Shown here: in pieces, positions 11,999-23,699 of the stretch | Layout of the letters: each line of letters opens with the position of its first letter | Position numbering within the stretch: position 1 is the stretch's first letter | From: Latrodectus hesperus | Taxonomy: Eukaryota; Arthropoda; Arachnida; Araneae; Theridiidae | Assembly: GCA_037975125.1 (NCBI GenBank) | Contig: CM075860.1 | Coordinates: 40,497,393-40,561,392, forward strand | Reading direction: 5' to 3' | DNA length: 64,000 nt | Position numbers and translations under genes: made by a program | Notes under the pieces: model-generated | What the model saw: the letters and a program-made list of their open reading frames with translations, nothing else | What the model was told of the DNA's origin: nothing | Database searches by the model: none

Positions 11999-13240
11999 GT
12001 TGTTAGCTTATTCTCTTTAAATATCTGAGATTTGTCAGATCAACAACTCCAATAAATTGTTGACAGTTTGAAAGTCGATGACTAGCAAGGTATCTGAGGA
12101 GAAATCCTCCCGGGAAAGTCTGACGCAATCCAGAATATGTTTCGGATAGGCTGGATGGTCACAGCATTTTTTACAAGTAGGATAATTTTTTGTACCACTT
12201 TCAAACGATAAATATTTTAGATGTCCACTTGAGAATCTGGCCAAGGCAGTCTAAGATTTTCGGTCACATTTTATTTCCAGAACAGTTCTAGGAGATGTTC
12301 CAGAGTACCATTGGTGAGTTGGTGGAAGATGCCAGATTGAATGTAGTATAGATTTTTCATTTGAGTAAAGTTCCTGATATGTAAGTGATGAACCAGTGGG
12401 CGTATCTCTCTCACTGTCCTCTTTGGCCAGTCGATCTGCGGTCTCATTGCCAATAATATTTACAAGGGATGGAATCCATTGGAGATGTACATCATGGTCT
12501 TGGGATATAATTTTCAATTTGAACAGAATAGATATACTTGTTTCAACCTTTATAGAAGACCAGTCACTGAGATGTTGTCTGTCTGACAAAATCCATAGTT
12601 CTCCAAAATCACAGTTGCTGGAAACGATAGCAGCAAGTCCCACCTTAATCGCTATCAACTCACTTCTGAAGACTGAACAAGTGTCAGGGTTGTATTGCTT
12701 TAGCGTAATTTTAGGTTGAGGGATTCTAATAGAGACTCCGCTCCCAGTACGGTCTTTTGTACGACTATCATCGATATGCATTTGTACTGCAATTAATAAT
12801 TTCAATGCCAATTGTCTAACATAATCTACGATGTGAGTTTGCTTGTTTGAAGTGGAATTCAGATCATAATGGAAGATGACTCTTGGCATTCCCTCTGAAA
12901 TATCAAAACAAGATCTTAAAGATTGAGGTTCAGCCTCGCGAGATATTAGGTTTTGAGATTCTGCTGGGCCAAAAGGGGTGAATTTCTTGTCTTTTATTAT
13001 TGTTTCAATTGTGAGAATACAGGAAATACGATGATTCGGGCCGTAGCTATAGATTTCATTAAAATATTTAACTAAGTTAGCTCTTCTTCGAATGAGCAAT
13101 GGTTGTAAGTTATTCTCGTATAAAGCTATATGGGATGGACAACTTCTTCTGAGTCCTAAAATGATTAGAGTAGTACTTAGTTCTACTCGTTCTAATTTCA
13201 GAAGATTTGCTTCAGATGTGTGCAAAAGTATGCATTATGG
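11999..13240 (-). mobile_element. 5'-truncated LINE copy
   Basis: The element is bounded on its 5' side near 13235, where homology stops and a stop codon enters, and on its 3' side by AAGCTAACAACAACAC just before the microsatellite. The same LINE family seems to recur on the minus strand at 35.1-35.7 kb. The AAC tail resembles the SINE tails in this window. Confidence 0.75.
12035..13234 (-). pseudogene. Non-LTR retrotransposon 3' end: thumb/connector, RNase H and C-terminal cysteine motif
   Basis: One frame runs from about 13234 to 12035 on the minus strand, broken by a single TAG at 12251-12253. The first third, with LLKLERVELS and ILGLRRSCPSHIALYE, matches the region after the reverse transcriptase domain in RNase H-bearing LINEs. 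The RNase H domain follows: acidic residue in HIDDSRTKDRTGSGVSI, Glu in RSELIAIKVGL, Asp in LWILSDRQHLSDW, Asp in NIIGNETADRLAKE. The last part has GHLKYLSFESG and a Cys/His cluster (CKKCCDHPAYPKHILDC). RNase H removes RNA from the hybrid during second-strand synthesis. The reverse transcriptase core is missing upstream, the usual 5' truncation. A plus-strand frame at 12396-12719 is a shadow. Confidence 0.9.
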
Positions 13241-13436
13241 TAGTATGAGGTATTCTTAGTTTAAGTGCATACATTTCGACTTATGTCAAAAACGAAAAAT
13301 GTCACACCCTTTCAGAGAGACCTTTCCAAAATATAAGACACTCACCAGATGAAGCAATTATTTCGAAAACAACTCCACTTTTAGACGTTCTAGGTTTCGT
13401 TCACTTTTTACTTATCTGTTATTTTTCCCAAGCGAG
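13241..13436. other. Short spacer
   Basis: Nothing recognised. Confidence 0.4.
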
Positions 13437-13683
13437 CCAATTGGTCCAAAATCAACCAAAAGGAAGAGGAGCCATTACAAACATCGAAGTTCGACAAGGA
13501 TCGAACCACGTATCGTTAAACCGAAGGAAACAGCACTAACCCTTGGGAAGCCAGCTTGACCCAATTAGATCGAGACCAACAGTTAAAATGGATTCTAAAT
13601 CACTAAAAACATCCAAGTTCGAAAAGGAATTTAAACCCCCGGTTCAGAACGATAGCTAACCATTCCGCTTTAGAGATTCTGCA
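13437..13683 (-). mobile_element. Two adjacent SINE family E copies
   Basis: Two diverged copies lie side by side (about 13437-13548 and 13558-13683). On the minus strand each starts with GGTTAG-type sequence, has a box B-like string (GGTTCGATCC in the right-to-left first copy), then GATGTTTGTA or GATGTTTTTA and a region like GAATCCATTTTAA. The arrangement suggests insertion of one copy into or beside another. Confidence 0.6.
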
Positions 13684-13779
13684 AAATGGAGCACATTTAC
13701 AACGGCTTAAGCAATTCTTCGATGTTTTCGGAGTATAGGTCTACAATGGTCGACCAAACTTCGATTCTCATTAGATCAC

Positions 13780-14703
13780 TTATAACTGGGCATTCAATCA
13801 CAAGTTATCACAGCTCCTGTAGACTCTCCTGCCCTCTCTGCCGATCTTCATACCTCTGGGATGTTTGGTCCAAAGATATTCACAGCATACATACAGATAT
13901 CTTGGCAAAGTAGATGGAAAACGAAGCTTCGTGATACACGGATATTGAAGCTCAATCAGCATCTAGACAGAAGCACCTTCAAGGACAGAACAATCACTGC
14001 AGAATTGGAAGCCCCAAGACACTCCTCACGGACACTTTTGCCTAATAGAGTCTACTAAGGTGTCACCCTCACGAAACCTGGTAGTTTGATAAGTGGAAGA
14101 AAGTAATTCGATTTGACGAATCGTCTTTCACGCTTTTCCTTGCAACAGTAAGCTTGGAGAATAGTAGCTGCATATGAGTATATGATCAAGATTGTCTCGT
14201 TCCAATTGTCAAGCACTTAGATGGAAGTGTCATGACAGTCGTGTCGTCGTTAATAATCGTAATCCTGAAAGAAAGAATCACAAGGACAAAGTGTAAAGAA
14301 TTTTAGCTGATCAAAGCCGTCCATGATGCCAACTTTGCTTTCTCAATAAAGACATTTTCACGTGATAGCTCTTATTCAGTAGGACTTGTCCAATTACCAT
14401 CTGATTAACATAAAGATGAAATGAAACATCTACACTGTCTCGCACATTCCTGAACATAATGGAACCGTTATAGTCTATTTTGGAGCATTTAATTCATAAT
14501 CTACGTCCTCTATCCGCATTTCTCCAAGAACTTTTAAAATAACTCTAAAAAAGAAAGATATAGAATTCCTGTAACACTATTCCGTTCTTGTATGATTCGA
14601 TTTTCGAAAAAATCCAAGCTGAAATACATCTAAAAATCGGTCCTACATTTGAAATAATTCTTCATAATCTAGGGTGTTTCTATTATTTCGATAACCACTT
14701 GTA
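13780..14703 (+). pseudogene. Decayed Tc1-like transposase and right element end
   Basis: Several frames together match a Tc1-type transposase. The DNA-binding region contains TKLRDTRILKLNQHLD. The first catalytic Asp lies in WKKVIRFDESSFTLF (about 14115). A later segment LDGSVMTVVSSLIIVILK matches the region usually read GSVMVWA. The catalytic Glu lies in NIMEPL (about 14462). Stops and frameshifts are frequent. The right end GGGTGTTTCTATTATTTCG followed by CCACTTGTA at 14693-14703 matches a Tc1 terminus next to TA. The left terminus is lost, perhaps replaced by the SINE E pair. It is older than the two Tc1 copies at 25 and 51 kb and belongs to a different lineage. Confidence 0.7.
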
Positions 14704-14869
14704 TATCATAAATGTGTGAATTTTGCAAACCATAAAATAAATATTATATTCAGAGATTGAAAATAGATCAAATGAATTTATTTTAAAAAATAAATTGAAT
14801 GTTTAAATATAAAAAGTAATGAAAACATAATAGTTTCTACATATTTACAGAGAAAAAAACTATTGTTTT

Positions 14870-14873
<4 letters not shown>

Positions 14874-14914
<41 letters not shown>

Positions 14915-14940
14915 GTGTATATATATAAACTATATATAAA

Positions 14941-15019
<79 letters not shown>
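14874..15019. repeat. (TA)n microsatellites with CTGTGTATA spacer
   Basis: TA runs at 14874-14912 and 14946-15019 are separated by a short spacer. The second is flanked by AAACTGTG and CACAGTTT, making a long palindrome. Confidence 0.95.
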
Positions 15020-15024
<5 letters not shown>

Positions 15025-18000
15025 TTTTAAAACTCAAAATAAACAAAAAGAAATTATAGAAAAAATTATTACTAGAGTAGTGAAAGAGTTTTAATATTAA
15101 ATTCAAAAATTTATTTAATTTGTGTAGGATAATAAAAAATTTCAAAGACACTTTGCATTTATATAACAAGATTTATCTTGGAAAATTTTTTATTTGTTTT
15201 ACAAAATGTCTAGCAAAAGATTATTTCTTACAAATTTGTCATCTAGGTAATTTCAAGAACGACACTGGCAAATCAGTACATAAGAGTAAAAGTTGCAAAA
15301 AATTATATAAAAATTTTCATGTAAATATCTGTGTAATCTTAATAAATACCTAATTTTTAATGACATTACAAAATTAAATATTTATCTGACATTTTATTAT
15401 AAATTAAAATAAATATTTTTTTATTTTATAATAAAATCTTATTATAAAAAAAATTATTTTATTATATATAATAACACCAATCACAGACCTCATAATTTTA
15501 ATTTTAAAAGTAAAAAATAAATATAAGTAATCTCTAAATCACACAGATGTGTTTCTTATCCTTATATATCTCATACTTAACACATTAGTATATTTTTTAA
15601 ACTAGTCATTTGTATCATTATGTATACTTATCTTTCATGTAAATTTTTATATAATACATTTCTTTTCTTTATTGCATATATCTCTCACTTTATTATTAAT
15701 TATTCCCATTATTCTTTCTATCTTTAAGGTACCCACATAGTTAAGCATAAGCAAAAGAGTGTAGTGCCTAATAATAAATCAGATCCAAAAAGCCTAAAAC
15801 AATAATGAAATATAACAAATTATGTATTTATAATTGTTGCATTTACATTAAATTATTTATTATTGTAGTATTTAAGAATTTATAATTGTATAATTGTTGT
15901 AGATGTGGAAAAGTTCTACTGTCAAAAATGTTCTACAAGCAAAAAGTACTCATTTATAAAAGATTTGTATTTTACTTCCCATAAAACTATATCACTGACC
16001 AATAAAATAATCCACTTAAATTTGAATAATATTATTTTGAAAATTAAAAACTATAGAATCAAAATAAAATAAATGAATATCATTTTTGTTATAACAAAGT
16101 GAAAAAATGTCGGATAACAGAAAAATTGTATAATTCTATGCTTAAAATATAATCATAAAAAAATAATTTATTATTTAACCAGATTTTACATCACAAAAAT
16201 GCTTGTTTTTTAATACAAAGATCAATACACTCTACAATAACATAAAGAGTGTAATTTTTAAAGAAATAACAGTGTAATAAATATAGACTACTGGTTTTCA
16301 AACTTCATCAAACTGATATTTAATTATTAAAATTAATTGCAGATGCTACCACATAAACATATTTAAATTATTTTCTTTTTAAATTCATTCTGTCATTTTG
16401 TTTGAAATAATTACTAGCTGAAGGATGCATTAGAGCTAATAAAGTATTTGACAATGCAGATCAACTTATAAAAAAATATAATCATATAATATTTTAAAAA
16501 AATTGTTTAGGAGAACTGTATGAATCATTTTGTCTTTTAATTAGCACAATAGGCTTGTGGATAATTTTCTCCTATCTAATCTGCACTAATGAATTTTATA
16601 TACATTTTTTATAAGAAGTTTCCCAGAAAAGAATTCGAAAATTTATTTATATCATTTTATAAATTTTTCAGGTGCAATTCATTGTAATTATAAAAAAAAT
16701 ATTTAATACAATCAAGAAGTTAAATGTACAAAGTTATTATTTTTAAAATATACAGAATGAGAAGGCAATGTGACAGAAATTTAAGGATGGAATAATTTTT
16801 ATTCACTTTCTTCTAAATAAGAAATCTGTTTTACAGAAAAAAATACAAAGGAAAGTAGCAATATAATCAAGGAATTAAATGGAAAAAAAAACATTATCTT
16901 GCAAATACATTAAAAGAAACAAAATTTCACAAAAATGTAATTTATTCTTCTAAATGCAGATCCTATTTTATTAAAACACATTCTGAAAAACAGTATATCA
17001 AATATAGTAAAAAATTAAAAAACTTTTCATATAAAATTTTACAGTACTGTAGTAAAAATTTATTTTCAAAAATTTCATTCAATTTTTTCAAAATACAGAT
17101 TGTATTGTTATGAAAAATGTTAGAAAACATTGCAATTTCTAACATAGTGAAGAAATTACATGTACAAAATCATTTTATAAACATTGAAATATTTAAAATT
17201 TCGAGGCAGTATAATAACATTTTTTCTGTGCTTATGAAATAACATACAAAAATAGTTTCAATAAAATAGAGTCTGCTTTTAAGAGAAAATTTTATGATTC
17301 CTGTACGATGAGCTTTCATTCCTATTTTCTTAAATGCAGATCAGAAAATTTTTTTTAAAGTGTTTTACCAATGTACTTTATACAGGAGGAAGCAAAGTTA
17401 TTTTATTTTGTTTCTGTCAGAAATAAATAATCTTTTTAACAGTTTAGATTTAAGCACTTAACAATTTAAAATATCAAAAGTAAAGTTCTTTAATAATTTT
17501 TAAACACATTTAAGATATAACTTTTTTAAGACATTAAAGGAAATTATTTATGAGCAAATAGCAGATACAAATAATATTAATTTATATACAGAATATAATT
17601 TATGAAATACCATGAATTTGCTTCTGTCACAAAACCTTCTCATTTTAAAATTGAATCAATTCCAATTTTTCCAAGCTTTCCAATTTTAAAATTGAATCAA
17701 TTCATAACCAAATATTTATAAGATATTTTTTAAAATATACGGTAATATTTTATAATAAAATATTTTACTATATAAAATATTACATTAAATTTTCTGTCCA
17801 CCGGACTAAAAAAAAACAGTTGTCTTTCAGATGAAAATAATTTATATATATATAGTAAGTAAATATTATATATTGTTTTCACAAGCACACAGCTGGGTGT
17901 TTTTAGATATTATTCTCATAAATTGATATCAGCATTATTTAACAACAATATCAAATATTATTACTTGAAAACGTGAAAAAAGATAATATTTATTTATCCT

Positions 18001-20110
18001 ATTTTGATTCACATTTGTTTATTTTCCAAATACTTTTCTTTTTTTTATTTAACTCTTTGTGTCACAAATTGTTATAGGTGAAAATATATAATTATAGAAA
18101 ACTGAACATTATATGAATTTGTATGATTTGAATGTTTCAAATTTTGTTGTATATTTAAGAATCTCCAAATACACATAAAATATGTGCAAAATATTAATAG
18201 TTTTAAGTAGTTTATATTAAGTAGTTTTAATAAGTTATATTAAGTAGTTTTAATAAAAATATTTAACTGAAAAGAATTTAAAGAAGTCATATTTTTGGCA
18301 TCTTTTTTAGCATATAAAAAAGCTATAACTCATTTTCAGATCAAACTGATTTAAATTGTAAGGTTATTGGTCTAAAAGAACTGTAAATTTTTGGAACTTT
18401 TAAAATATTATTCTTTATGAAATTATAACAACATATGATACACAATATTATTTACATTACCATTTAAAAAATGTTCTATTTTTATTAACTATTTCTCATT
18501 TTTCCTTACTAGTAATGTAAAAATCATTAAGAATACATGTAAAAAACTGATGTATAAAATATTACATTTAAAATATTTTTTGTTAACTTACATATAAGCA
18601 GATTTTTTGTAAAACTATTTATCTTTTGATTAAATTATTTTTCTGACAATTTTCTATACATTTACCTATGAATTACTTCTATTTATATTCAATGCAAATA
18701 ATTAATAATTGCATAGATAAGGCAAATAATATTGAATTAAATAAAGGCTGTTATTATTTTTCAGTGAAACTAACATTTTCCCTCAAAAATTAAATCAGGA
18801 ATATTTATTGAACAATTAAATTGAAATTAAATGCACCTATATTATTATATTTATTAAGAAAATTTAAGTTGAGGATAATGACTTTATATTGTATTACCAA
18901 GCAAAATCAAAAATTTGTAAAAAATGACTTTGTGTTTATAAATACTATTAACATATGCACTGTTAAGAATATGTTAAAATAATTATTATAAATTACACTA
19001 TTTAAGCAACTACATTTTTATTTGTGCTAAGACTTTTATTTTAATATTTTTTTTAAAATTTAAAAAATATTAAAATTTTTAAAAAAAATATATTTACACA
19101 GTCAAAATTTATATTCCAAAAATAAAAATTGACGCATTTAAATATTAATAGAAAATATAAATAAAGCATATTCCATTAATATTTTAATTTAAGATATAAA
19201 TCTATAAATGTAAAAACTATTATAAATAAGTTATTCATGTATATCCATCAAAACATGTAGAAATTAATAGCTACATGAAGTACTATTTAGAGAATACATC
19301 AATCTAAAAAACAGATATAAATATAGAAGAATATGGCAGTAACTACAAATTTATTTTAAAATATCTTTATTATAAATAATAAATTATTCTTATTCATTAA
19401 AAATACAAATATGTATCAGATTTTAAAATATGCTAATATAGTCTTACATATCATTTATATATTTCACAGTTAATTTTATTTATTTTTTAATAAAGCTATA
19501 TTTAATCGGTGGAATAAAATAATCACTACAAGGATAAAATAAGAGTCAGAAAAAATTATAAATTACATTAATCAAATTAATAATAAAATCTGCTGTTTTC
19601 ATATGGCAAAAATTTGAATAACTGTAAAAGAAACAAATCAATTAAAACAGTGATGAAAATTTTCATTAAAATAACTAAAAATAGAAATCAAAAATATAAA
19701 TGTATTCTAAACAAAAATAACTAGAAAATTGTATCGGGAGTAAAATACATTTAGTAGGTATACAATTTTATGAAAATTATAAAATTTGGCATTTATAAAA
19801 TATTGAATCATGAAATGCAGCATCGATTGAAGAAACATAGTGGAAAGTAAAAATTAAATCAAGAATATTTGCTGTTTCAGATAATAAATTAAGAAAATGT
19901 ATAAAAAAATAAATGAAAATGAAAAATTTGGATATATCATGTATTTATTTTTAATTTAAGAGCTTATAATATGTATTTCCAAGATTTAATGACAGTAATG
20001 TAAACAAACAATATTTTTCAAAAAAGAAAAGAAACTAATAGCTTAAATGAACCGTTAAGTATTTATAACTCCGTTATTTAGAGAATAAACCTTTCTTGCA
20101 CAATAAAAGT
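15020..20110. other. AT-rich desert, probably intronic to the gene at 20.3 kb
   Basis: About 5 kb with no recognised coding or mobile sequence. Weak diverged repeats are visible: GCAGATC-containing strings near 16950 and 17330, a duplication of ATTTTAAAATTGAATCAATTC at 17643-17703, and a 23-bp tandem repeat near 18195-18258. If the exon at 20261-20342 is real, this is first-intron sequence. Confidence 0.5.
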
Positions 20111-20260
20111 TTAGAAGAAACCACGATTTGGAAAACAAAACAAACAAGTTTCACAGGAACCGCTACTAGTTGCCTTCGTAAAAACCGGAAAAATAAATGC
20201 AACTCCGCGCTGGGGGGAAAGGAAGAATGAAAGAGAAAGAAAAAAAAAACTTGAACTCAC

Positions 20261-20342
20261 CTCGTTTTTTCTTCGTCAAGCTTAATCCAGGAAATGGAGA
20301 CGCATAGCAAATGAAAATGGTCAATACAAGGATCCAATGCAT
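20261..20342 (-). CDS. First coding exon of an unidentified secreted or membrane protein (signal peptide)
   Basis: On the minus strand an ATG at 20342-20340 opens a frame of 27 codons plus one base. It ends at a consensus donor, exon ...AG followed by GTGAGT (intron starts at 20260). The translation starts MHWILVLTIFICYA, a short N-region and a hydrophobic core typical of a signal peptide. It ends SLTKKKR, a basic cluster that could be a proprotein convertase site. The start has A at -3. An in-frame stop (TAA at 20354-20352) upstream supports this ATG as the true start. The exon ends in phase 1. Downstream exons lie at lower coordinates; I found none I could support in 1-20260, so the first intron may run past the window edge. 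The sequence sits in a GC-richer block unlike its AT-rich surroundings. Protein family not recognised. Confidence 0.65.
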
Positions 20343-20351
20343 CTTTTAAGA

Positions 20352-20375
20352 TTAGGGAACATATTTTCTAGCCAT
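20352..20375 (-). other. Upstream ORF in the 5' leader
   Basis: On the minus strand ATG at 20375-20373 encodes seven residues (MARKYVP) and stops at TAA. It is in frame with the main ATG, which lies 9 bases beyond the stop. It could lower translation of the main frame. It is visible in sequence, but its function is inferred. Confidence 0.5.
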
Positions 20376-20570
20376 TATTAAGCAGTCGTCTGCGTAAGCT
20401 TCCATCAGGCCACGACTCTCAACTCAGCATGATAGACGTCACAGTAGCAGCAAGCTGGTCCCCCTCGTAAAGGTTGCCGAGCCAAAATGGCGTCCACTGG
20501 CTCGCATAGGGCAACGCTCTGTGCATTTTCTGTGACTGTTTTTACCGTCACCGAAGCGCTCGCATGCTCC
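20376..20570 (-). promoter_or_regulatory. Probable promoter and 5' leader of the signal-peptide gene
   Basis: The region is CpG-containing and GC-richer than its flanks. It holds GACGTCAC at 20435-20442, a 7/8 match to a CRE site on the minus strand, and CCAAAATGGCGTCC around 20482-20495, close to the YY1/Pho consensus AANATGGCG. YY1-type sites near start sites are common in metazoan promoters. No TATA box is obvious. The exact start site is unknown. Confidence 0.45.
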
Positions 20571-22482
20571 CTTGTGTCTTCGGCGACGGTTGGAGGGCTG
20601 TCCCGATCCCGAAATGTAGAAAAAAGGAACGTTCTATGAGCTACAAAAAGCAGGCGAAAAGCGGTGTTCTAAATATGAGCACTACTCGCGACTCACTAGG
20701 GCTACGTTCGCGCGAGAACCACTCACCAAACCGACCAGAGGTTAACGATTGAAATACTGGGGGAAAACGGCGCTAGATCAAGTAAAAATTGCCGATCAAT
20801 AATTCAGAGGGAGCGCTATCCCTCTAGAAATAGCTTTCTGGTTAAGGCGCCAAAATTGAGCTCACTTAGCACCATTTTATTTCGATTAAAATATTACATT
20901 TTTCTTTGAGAGAGTTTCTATTTTTTTCATAATTAACTTAATTTGATATATAACATGGGATTTTTAAAGATTAACTTTTTAATTATAAATAATTTTTTAG
21001 CTTAAATATTTTTAACTTTTAAGCCATTTTTTTTTAATTATTGGGAATAAAATATCCAGTATGAAAAATGTAGTAAATTCAACACACACATTTTTCTTAA
21101 TTTATTAATTTTACAATCTATCTAATTCCTTTATAGTTTAAACAGAATGAATTTGGTTGTAAGACGCCAAAACTTAGCAAAATTTATTACATTTTCTTAA
21201 GCTTGCTTTATTTTATATTCGTTGGGAATTAAATATTCATAGGAGAAAATTCAGTAAGTTTAATATTTTTCTTATTTTATTAATTTAAATAGTGAGTTTG
21301 GTTCTAAGAAACTTTCATTTTTGAGTTAGTTTCTTTTGAAGAAAATTCACGATGACATTTAATATTTTTCATTGATATTGATTTGCAATATATTTATTAC
21401 AATTCTTAAAAAGATTTTAGTTTATAAAAAATTCTCAATAACTAAAAAGAATTTTTTTTATTTTTTAAAAGCATTACATTTTTTCATACTGTAAATTCTT
21501 TTCAATTTCGAAAATTAAAAACTGTTTTCCTAATTTTTAGATTAGATTATGATTAATACTGCATACTTTTATACATTTCACATTATATGAAAGTAATTTT
21601 GTACTAAAAATTAATATATTAATATTAAAGAAATTTAAATGAAATATTATCAGTAAATAAAAATAGCATATTTTAACTAAAAAAATTAAAAATTGCTGCT
21701 TTTATTTTTAGTTGGTGAATTTACCTAGCAAATATAGTATATAATAATTTCCTTTGAGTCATTAAGTATTAATGTTTACTAAATACTTAATAAATTAATA
21801 TGGAAGCAAATTTGAATAAACAATTCTCAATGTACTAAAAAATTACCATTTTTATTAAGATTATAAAAATTAACAACTTCATAATTTTTATGTTTGCAGA
21901 TAAATATATTTAACAAGTATTCTACATGATAATTTTCTCTATGAGACCTTAAAAATGTCACAATTTTTACTGAGATCATTATTTCTAAAATAAATTCTAA
22001 TAACAAATTTTTTTAAATTTCTCTTCTTAGAAATACATATTATAAATATAATTTTAAAATCTTAGGCACATTAAAAAGCAGATTATATTTAAAGTCTCTC
22101 TGGAGTGTTAAAATTCACCTTCAAGGGAAGAAAATATAACATGCGTTGCCAATTACAAATTAGTATTAAGTAACGTAATTAAATTTAAAAATTTGTGTAA
22201 CGTTATTTGGGGTAATATTGCTTATTGGTAGTTCTCTCGGCATGTTTGGCTTTGATTCCTTCAACCCTTCAAATATCGATATTGTAATAATTTCGGTGAC
22301 CGCGTGATGGCGCTACGGAGATTGAAAAAAAAAAAAAAAAAAAAAAAAAAGAGAGTTCTATAAACAGAAGGGAGAATTTTTAAAAAAAAGGAAAAGAAAA
22401 ACGAGACTGTTGAGAATGTTATTGTGAATTTTCGCTTATAAAATGTTCCTGTAATGTTCCATAAATGTGCAATCATAAAAGA
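20571..22482. other. GC-rich flank grading into AT-rich spacer; poly-A run
   Basis: 20571-20760 continues the GC-rich block with a 62-codon open frame on the plus strand that I do not support as a gene. The rest is AT-rich without features, except a run of 26 A residues at 22325-22350. Confidence 0.5.
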
Positions 22483-22768
22483 TGTAGTCTGTTCTGTAGA
22501 AGAAAGCACAACTCGAACAAATACAAACATTTATTTAAAAATTAAAATTAATAATTAATAGTATTGTATATTAAAATTATAATTAATAGAAATCTGATTA
22601 TGGCCCTACAAGGCCAAAAGAACAAACACCTAAGGAGAGCCAGCTGAACCTCCTTGTTCGCTGGTCAATAGACAATCTCTCTCCGCCGGAGCGGACTTCC
22701 TCCTCTCCTCTCTCGCAATGACTACAGCGCCATCATGTGAAGAGAATGAAAAGTATCTTAACACTACA
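22483..22768 (-). repeat. 3' LTR
   Basis: Length 286 bp, colinear with the 5' LTR with about 18 substitutions and two small indels by eye. The left flank AAAGA is the target duplication. The AATAAA signal is conserved (complement of 22530-22535). Confidence 0.93.
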
Positions 22769-22778
22769 CCCTTCCCGC
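22769..22778 (-). other. Polypurine tract
   Basis: On the minus strand GCGGGAAGGG directly precedes the 3' LTR, the expected position for the primer of plus-strand DNA synthesis. Confidence 0.85.
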
Positions 22779-23029
22779 AAGTTTTGGGTTTATGTTCCAC
22801 ATAAACGCATAACTGAATTAAATATGTTAGGATACAAAAAAATAACACGGACTTAATAATATTTTTGCAAACAATTAAAGAAATATTAAACTTAAAATAA
22901 ATGTGAACTTAGAATTAAGAAATAATTATAGGTATGTAGAAAACGTTATTTACAAAGGAATTGTTTAAAATTCACAAGTATGCATCAATATTAATAATAT
23001 GTATATAAAAAGATATAAAACAATAATAA

Positions 23030-23180
23030 ATGAATCCACTAAATATATATAAATTGAAATTAATGTAAACAAACAATATACCAGTAAAATTAATGTAAAC
23101 AAACAATATATCAATACAATTAATGTAAATTAACAATATACCAATACCGTTGATGTAAACAAACAATATACCAAATACAA
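23030..23180. repeat. Minisatellite in the element's 3' untranslated region
   Basis: Four diverged copies of a unit of about 34 bp with ATGTAAACAAACAATATACC. It lies between the RNase H end and the polypurine tract. The minus-strand frame reading YINxxxILFVYIN is its translation. Confidence 0.88.
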
Positions 23181-23229
23181 AGATACAAATAAAATATTTT
23201 CACTGAAATATAATTACATATAAAGTTTT

Positions 23230-23699
23230 TACACTAAGCACTAAAGTCAGTTTTATCTGGAAAAAGTCTAGATAAAGCCATCTGCATGAGGCATCTTAGC
23301 TCCTGCCCAATATCTGATATATTATATCACTGAAGAGCAAACACCCACCTATGAAGACGAGGTGATTGAGGTGCACATTTGGTCAAGTATGGTAAGGGAT
23401 TGTGGTCAGTACAAAACTAAATTTCTGAATGAAAATTTTTGATTCAAACCATTTTAACGACCACACTATTGCATAAGCCTCACGTTCAATTGTAGACCAG
23501 GATTGTTGAGTTTTAGTCAATTTTGACTATCATATGAAACTGGATAAATCTTATCATTGGCACGCTGAGGCAGGCAAGTACCAACTCCTACTTGAGAAGC
23601 ATCAGAGTAAATTATGAAAGGCTTACCTAGTGATGGAGTGTGAAGTGAAGATGCCTCAACTAGGCTTGTTTTAGAGATATAAACACTGTGTCCTGCACT
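23230..23699 (-). pseudogene. RNase H domain at the Pol C-terminus
   Basis: After a frame change the segment shows the RNase H acids: Asp in IIYSDASQVGVGTC, Glu in WSTIEREAYAIVW, then FESKIFIQKFSF and, after another shift, DHNPLPYLTKC. The last recognisable residues lie near 23245. The domain follows the reverse transcriptase as in all gypsy elements. Nothing coding follows it, so no integrase is at the usual 3' position and no envelope gene is seen. Confidence 0.85.

Noticed and set aside
20564..20752. 62-codon ORF on the plus strand upstream of the signal-peptide exon, as a divergent gene
   Set aside because: It is short and lies in GC-rich sequence where stops are rare, with no recognisable domain or donor site.
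22630..22848. 72-codon minus-strand ORF crossing the 3' LTR edge
   Set aside because: It spans the LTR, polypurine tract and internal sequence and has no gag, pol or envelope similarity.
23030..23180. CRISPR-like array of short repeats
   Set aside because: The units are contiguous diverged minisatellite copies without unique spacers, in a eukaryotic retrotransposon.
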